Shown here: positions 58,371 through 64,000 of the stretch, in pieces
Numbering within the stretch: the stretch's first letter is position 1
Layout: each line of letters opens with the position of its first letter
Assembly (NCBI GenBank): GCA_026826555.1
Contig: JAKSZT010054324.1
Coordinates: 8,924,599-8,988,598, forward strand
Origin: Tolypeutes matacus
Taxonomy: Eukaryota > Chordata > Mammalia > Cingulata > Chlamyphoridae
Length of the DNA stretch: 64,000 nucleotides
Direction: 5' to 3'
Translations under genes and position numbers: made by a program
Notes under the pieces: model-generated
Told to the model about the DNA's origin: nothing
Database searches by the model: none
What the model saw: only the letters and a program-made list of their open reading frames with translations

Positions 58371-60110
58371 ACCAAAGTTATACAGTTTTACATGGTAGGT
58401 CATTCCCCTATTGTCCAGTCAGTTCGCCACTTGTATTATTATTTAGCTGTTATTTTTTAAATCAATCCACTTTTTTTACCTGAATACATTTATTTTTCAA
58501 TGTCTATGCCACGTAAACAGAAAACCAATTTCACTTGCCAGAAATAAAATTTAACTGTACAAAGAAGTACTTTGACTAAGTAGTTATTCAAGTTGGAGAG
58601 TTGCAGGTGCCTGCTCTGAAAAGAATTAAAGTCTCGCAAACATCAAACTGAAACTTTCTACTTGACCTAATTAGAAATTTGAGAGGGAATTAAAAAGAGA
58701 GCATTTTGTCATATTTCACTGCTATTTAACACCCTATTGATGTCCCATCTAAAACCATTGTAAGGGTCAAATATTAGTCTCTACACTTCAAAAAACAGGG
58801 CACCATCTTAACTCTCCCAATCTGGGGACCAACTTGAAGTTGTCCTCTATTTCTATGTCTATAGGCAGCAAGCAGTTGGTGGAAATCAAATGGACAACTC
58901 TGATTGAATATGGTTGTGAAATGCCATTTCCTTTCCTTGTATCCCTGTCTTAGGCACCCCAATGCTGTAGACCACAGACCCACTTTGAAGTCTGGAATTA
59001 ATAGTTTTCCCAGGTCTAGTGTCTATGAGACTTTTTGGAGTCCTAGTGCAGCATCTGGCACCCAGCTAGTACTCAACAAACTTGTATTTTCTTCCTTTTC
59101 CTGGCAAGATAAGAAAAAGTATCTTTTAATGCCTGGAATTCTTCTTAGGTTCCCTTGTAGCTACAAGGAAAAAGACTCTGTCAATGCTTACCAGTTATTT
59201 TTTACTATAGTAATGATTTAATCATGATCCACAATTATTATATTGGTGACATTATCTAACAGGTCTCAGAGGTTTGGCTTGGTCTGTGCTTTCATATATC
59301 CATAACCAACTTAGAACTTTGTTTTGACATTAGGGAACAGATATTCTAAGGACAGAAGGGTTGTTTATTCTCTCAATTACTCCGACTAAAACACTCGACC
59401 AGGGCTTATGTGTGCACTAGACCAAGCTGTGAACATGCACAGGCTGAAAAATTAAAATTATGGGATATTCTCAGAGACGGGAATATAAGCAGAATCTTTA
59501 TAACAATGGAAAGATCCTTCCGCAGGCATTTCTTACCTAATGTTGAACTTTTATCAAAGGGTTTTTTTTTTCCAACTAACTGTTTCAAATAAATGCTAAC
59601 CATACAGTGTCTCCTCTCTCCTTTCAGGATATACAAACCACAGAATTCCGATGACTCACCCCAAAATAGCTTATGAATATGCCAGGGGCGGAAGGGCATG
59701 CTGTTTGGTTCTTTAAAACTTCCTGCCAAACTGAAGAAACTGAGAAACTGAACATACACAGATATTTGGGGACTAACTATGAGTAATAATGAGAATTTAA
59801 TCCCTTGTAGTGTTCAGGGTTAGCAACAGCTTGCCTAGCATGTCCGGTTACATCCTGTTTGCTACACATGTGACTCCACAAAAAAATAATAATATAATAT
59901 TATTAGCACAATGTTTCATTGTTAGACTGCTATTATCTGTGTCAATGGTTCCCAGATATTTGCAACCATTTGTAGGCTAAGGTCATTTCTTGGAAGAACT
60001 AAAAATGAACAGCTTTATGAGACAAATGTATTTTCACTATGGCATGCCTTGAAATTAAAAGCCAGGATTCAATGTATGGAATTTTAAGGCTGCATAAGCC
60101 CTTAAAAAGA
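58371..60110. other. Mostly unassigned, no gene seen
   Basis: A short L2-like phrase occurs near 59045-59090 ('gcagcatctggcacccagct'). The 117-codon minus frame 59406-59759 and the 105-codon plus frame 58904-59221 have no recognisable domain. 59380-59700 is repeat-free and keeps several CpGs. Confidence 0.4.
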
Positions 60111-60114
60111 AAGG

Positions 60115-60310
60115 CAGAAAAGTGTATTGGCTAAAATCTTGGGATCGAATCCCAGTCCTTACACCAACTATGTCACCTTTAGCAGTTATTTGACCTCTCT
60201 AAATCCCAATATCCCCACTTGCAAACTTAGAGTTCTTGTGAGGATTAAATAACGGCATGTGTGAAAAGCATGTAGGATATTACTCAGTAAATAGTAGTCA
60301 TTATCGTTAG
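60115..60310 (+). mobile_element. MIR SINE
   Basis: Sense MIR: 'gggatcgaatcccagtcctt', 'gcagttatttgacctctcta', 'cttgtgaggattaaataacg', 'tactcagtaaatagtagtca'. Confidence 0.9.
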
Positions 60311-60314
60311 GCAG

Positions 60315-60410
60315 CGAAATCTTTCTTTTCACAAATAATGAATCTGAGGAGCAAAAACAAATTCCCTAACAAAGGTCACACACATCATCAGTGACAATGC
60401 CAAGACAATG
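60315..60410 (-). mobile_element. MIR SINE fragment
   Basis: Antisense MIR core directly after a sense one: 'cttttcacaaataatgaatc', 'tgaggagcaaaaacaaattc', 'aaaggtcacacacatcatca'. Diverged. Confidence 0.55.
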
Positions 60411-60464
60411 CATCATATGTGGTGATTATAAATAAAGGCCCTTTAGCCAGTTGGCCCATTTTCA

Positions 60465-60660
60465 AGCCCATGTTCCTACTTGCTAGCTGTATGACCTTGG
60501 GCAAGTGACTTAAATTTGCTGTGCTTCAGTTTTTTCATCTACAAAATGAAGATGTTAATAGTACTTTTTTCACAGGGTTGTTGTGACAGCTTTTAAGAAG
60601 ATAATACTTGTAGCAGTGCCTGTACAAAATAACTATTCAATAAGTCCTATTATTCTTTTT
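60465..60660 (+). mobile_element. MIR SINE
   Basis: Sense MIR: 'cttgctagctgtatgacctt', 'gggcaagtgacttaaatttg', 'catctacaaaatgaagatgt', 'acagggttgttgtgacagct', 'ctattcaataagtcc'. Confidence 0.93.
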
Positions 60661-60719
60661 CCACTACATAAATATTGGGAGGTTCTGGTTCCTCCAAAAA
60701 CAAATTTTCAAGTAGCATA

Positions 60720-60915
60720 AATATCAACAATGTGAGATATTTTTAAACTGTATCCATAACCATAGTAAGCAGTAATATTTTGATGATGTTCTTTCAAAAT
60801 CTGTAACAAATGTTCCACAACAATGCAAGGTGTTGGTGGAGGAGTATATATGGGAATTCTGCACATAATGAATGAATTTTTGTAAGCTCACAACTTTTCT
60901 AATAAAAAAAAATCT
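60720..60915 (+). mobile_element. L1 3' UTR tip
   Basis: 'aatctgtaacaaatgttcca', 'caacaatgcaaggtgttggt', 'atgggaattctgcacataat', 'acaacttttctaataaaaaa' match the L1 tail at 1480-1625 and, more distantly, the tail of the 1.6 kb family. Confidence 0.75.
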
Positions 60916-60920
60916 TTAAA

Positions 60921-60957
60921 ACATACATACACACACATCTGTGTGTGTGTGTGTGTA
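60921..60957 (+). repeat. (AC)n-(TG)n inverted microsatellite
   Basis: A short ACACAC run passes through 'atct' into (GT)8 after the L1 tail. The two halves are complementary and can fold. Confidence 0.85.
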
Positions 60958-61329
60958 TTTGGTTAGTTCCAATGCATATATCCTTTAGTTTGCCTTATCT
61001 TTCAAATAACAAACTGTATCCATAAAAAAACATCCTTAACTTAAAAAAAGAAAGAGCTTAATATTTTATTTGATGTTGTTTACCACAAGGTGACCACAAT
61101 ATTTGCAGATGTCTTTTCAGAACAAGGTACATGTCTTCTTAAACCATGTTCATTTGCCTTATGTTCCTTCTGTTATAAAGGAAAAATACAAAACAAATGA
61201 CTTAAAAATATTTCAAACAATCCCAGTTACTGAAAAATAACTTTGATTGGCATTTGAAAGGAATGCTAACAGCCACTACTTGTGACATTTATGGAGGGAG
61301 TGTAACACAATGGAAAGGTGCCAACCTCC

Positions 61330-61520
61330 CCTTTCCAGTCCATGCTTTGCCACTTGACCAGCCACATCAAGTTACTTAAACTTTAAGTCCCCATCTACAA
61401 AATGGGCACAATAAACCATACCCACCTTATTTATAAATACCACATGAAACAAGTATGTGGCTTGCTTCATAAATCGGAAGGTGTTCTAGCACATTAAAGA
61501 TTATTATGGCACGTTGACTA
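61330..61520 (+). mobile_element. MIR SINE
   Basis: Sense MIR: 'ccatgctttgccacttgacc', 'caagttacttaaactttaag', 'catctacaaaatgggcacaa', 'aaggtgttctagcacattaa'. Confidence 0.85.
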
Positions 61521-64000
61521 ACGTTCAAAACTGATTCTGAAATAGTTAAGAGTCAGAAATATGCCTTCCTGTCTTTGCTTATTACATACTCGAAGTACAT
61601 AGAGGCTCTCATTTTAAAAAGCAGTGGAGAAGAGGAGTAGAGAAAATCTTCAAATCCCAGAGAAAGAATTTGAAACTTGTCAATATTGACATGTGATAAA
61701 AAGACATGCAAGACTATATATTTTTACACGTCTTGGAATCACTTAGCATAGAGCCCCACACAAGTAGCTGCTAAAGGTATATTTGTTAAAAGAATAAATG
61801 AGACAATGAATTAAAGATTTTAAGATTTATTGTGTCTAGCCCCAAATTGGCACCATTGTATGCCTAGCCCTACTCACTTAATAACAACTTTGGAAATCTC
61901 TGATCTAGGCCCAGCTGTTAATGGCCCCCTAGAGTTACATACCTGTAACTTCTAGCACCTTCATAAAAAGATTAAAAAGGTAACAGTGGCATAGATAAAG
62001 AAGCTATCCCCATCCCATGATTTATTCTTCCCTTGGCTATCCTTGGCCTTAGTGTTATCTTGAAATTCTGCAATCCCACATTGGAACCAAGTGATCAAAG
62101 GATATTAGAAACCACATTTCTTACTCTCAATAGACAACATTTTCAAAAGAAGAAAAGTATCCATATGGCCTTTGTACTCTGTATGTATAGTGAAGCACTG
62201 TAAGAAACAAATAGGAATGTTTTGTGATTTGAGGGTAGATTGGGAGCTTGGAAAGGTCATGGCCTCTCTCAGCTACCCACACCTTCTAGGAGAGAGTTTG
62301 CTGAACAAAACTTTGCTTGAAGACTTCAGGGAGCACCCCATATCAGGCTACTCCCTCCTGATCATATCACAATGAAAAATCAGGTGGAGAATATTCAATA
62401 TTTCATATTCCGCTGGAGTCAGTCTCACCTGACATTGACCATTATTGGATGAAACACCAAGGTGTAATCATGTTGGCCCTATGTAACTTGCCATTTCTAG
62501 CCAAGTGTTAAAATCCCTAGCCAGATATTGTCCACCGACTTGCTTCTACACTTTACCCTAAGATATTCCAAAAACCACAGCCATCACAGACTCCTGCAGT
62601 TTCCCACCACCGTACATTTGCTCCTGGCTCCTCCGAATCTTTTCTCCCCTATTACAGCTCTTCTCTATATCAAACCTAATGCCAAAACTGGAAAGTTCTT
62701 CTTGGTTCTCAAGAATAATTGTTCAATTCAATTCAACCACACTCAGAGATAATAGGCAACAGGGATGACCAGCCTTCCTAAATGTATCTGAAAACCCATC
62801 ACCTAAGGTTAGGATGATAGGGCTTGTTTCCTAACACAAAAACAATTTTTCTCCAATGCCCTGCATTAAGCCTCAGTACAGATACTGTGTCATAATGAAG
62901 CTTGATAAAAAATTCAACATGTCTGTCACAGCAGCTAAAGGCCCCAGACAGAAAATTTAAATCAGTAACAAAATTCTCCCAAAGTAATAGATGGTTCACG
63001 GACATCAAAGATAGAGTCAAACCCATGATGAAATATATATTGGACAAAAATAGCATGGGACTAGCTCTTGTTTCTCCATATGTCAGAACAGCATGTCCTC
63101 CCCTCTTCTGTGCCAGAATCCATGTCTTATTAGTTTATGTACACCATGTGCCTGCAATGTACTAGGAGCATAGTACACTAATAACACTTCCCTGTTATTT
63201 AATGTGTTAATTTAAGAAGGCTTACATATTACCGTATCATGATTTTTTTATTATTTTTAGTAATTATATTTCAGTATAAATGTTTTCTTTTGTAATCTTG
63301 TGTATTTTATTTTGTCCATTTAAAAAATCACTCTTCTAAGGAGTCCATAGCTTTATCTGACAGCCAAAATTTTCCGTGGCAGAAGCATGTTTAAGAACAG
63401 TATTATAAAAACAAATTCAGGAAATGCTTTTGACTATCTGAAATTTTAATTTGCTTTTTGTATTTTTAACCATAAAAATGGCACTTAAATACAATCCTTT
63501 AACCAATTTTATCAAGCATATTTTTATTTTAGTTATCAGGTTTTAATATTAGAATTGGTCACAAAGTCAATAGTGAAAGAGGAAAGGAATAAAGGGAGAA
63601 GGAAGAAGTAGGCGAGGTGTTTTGCAATTCATCAAGCTATAAGCTCTTAACTCCTTTCTTACCAAAAAAGAAAAAAAGAATAAAAAAGAAAAAAAACAAA
63701 AACAAAAACCCTAGTTTGGATGCCTTTAAAATAGAGTCTGCTAGGCCACAAAAGCTCACGTTCTTTCCATTTTGTTCCCCTGGTGTTTTTTCCTGTGCCT
63801 TGACATAACATAATTAATTCCAAATTAATTCCAAGTCACTCATCTAGGAATTTATTCTTGTGACTAAGTATATTTTCAGCCTCTTGAGGAAGTGAATTAC
63901 TTACATTTACTACCAGTTATTTAAAATGTAACTTATTTTTCAGATGTTTCTACATAAAAGTCTGAGTTTGGGTATTCTGCAATTTGTGGAACAAGGCAGC
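61521..64000. other. No gene or identified repeat
   Basis: About 2.5 kb with frames of at most 87 codons and no clear repeat, apart from an A-rich run at 63665-63710. Confidence 0.4.

Overview
This window looks like non-coding DNA from a placental mammal, most likely a xenarthran (sloth, armadillo or anteater group). It is AT-rich and CpG-poor. It is packed with pan-mammalian fossils (MIR, L2, MER20, L1). It also holds tRNA-Ala-derived SINEs whose heads read like the xenarthran DAS family, around 21.1, 38.0 and 46.3-46.7 kb. I cannot decide between sloth and armadillo by eye. I find no protein-coding gene, convincing exon, tRNA, rRNA, CRISPR array or bacterial feature. The longest open frame is 182 codons, overlaps a 143-codon frame on the other strand and has no recognisable domain. 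The stretch could be intergenic or a large intron.

Layout. 0-5.9 kb: two L1 remnants, both on +. 6-25 kb: older sequence with MIR, L2, MER20 and LTR-type fragments, one well-preserved SINE with target-site duplications (21.1 kb), and several repeat-poor stretches. 27.1-29.6 kb: an antisense MaLR-like solo LTR split by a ~2 kb insertion. 31.0-32.5 kb: an L2 split by an antisense solo LTR. 33.1-37.5 kb: an L1 split by a 2.3 kb retrotransposed insertion that seems to carry about 600 bases of 3'-transduced sequence. 41.3-42.4 kb: another copy of the same element family. 46.3-46.7 kb: three SINEs in tandem. 50-55.7 kb: L1 pieces and two more MaLR-like LTRs. 56.6-56.8 kb: a GATA microsatellite holding a 10-N assembly gap. 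57-61.5 kb: L2, hAT, MIR and L1-tail fragments.

The most interesting content is a retroelement family of about 1.6-1.7 kb with no long open frame. There is one near-complete copy in each of two places (27.9-29.5 and 34.6-36.3 kb), a 1.1 kb truncated copy (41.3-42.4 kb) and two short fragments. Its last ~200 bases align by eye with the L1 3' untranslated tail in this window, and two insertions carry L1-style target-site duplications. This fits a non-autonomous element mobilised by L1, or the long 3' UTR of an L1 subfamily. The window alone cannot decide between these, nor show that the family is undescribed. Repeat family names are from recognition by eye and boundaries are approximate unless a target-site duplication is given.
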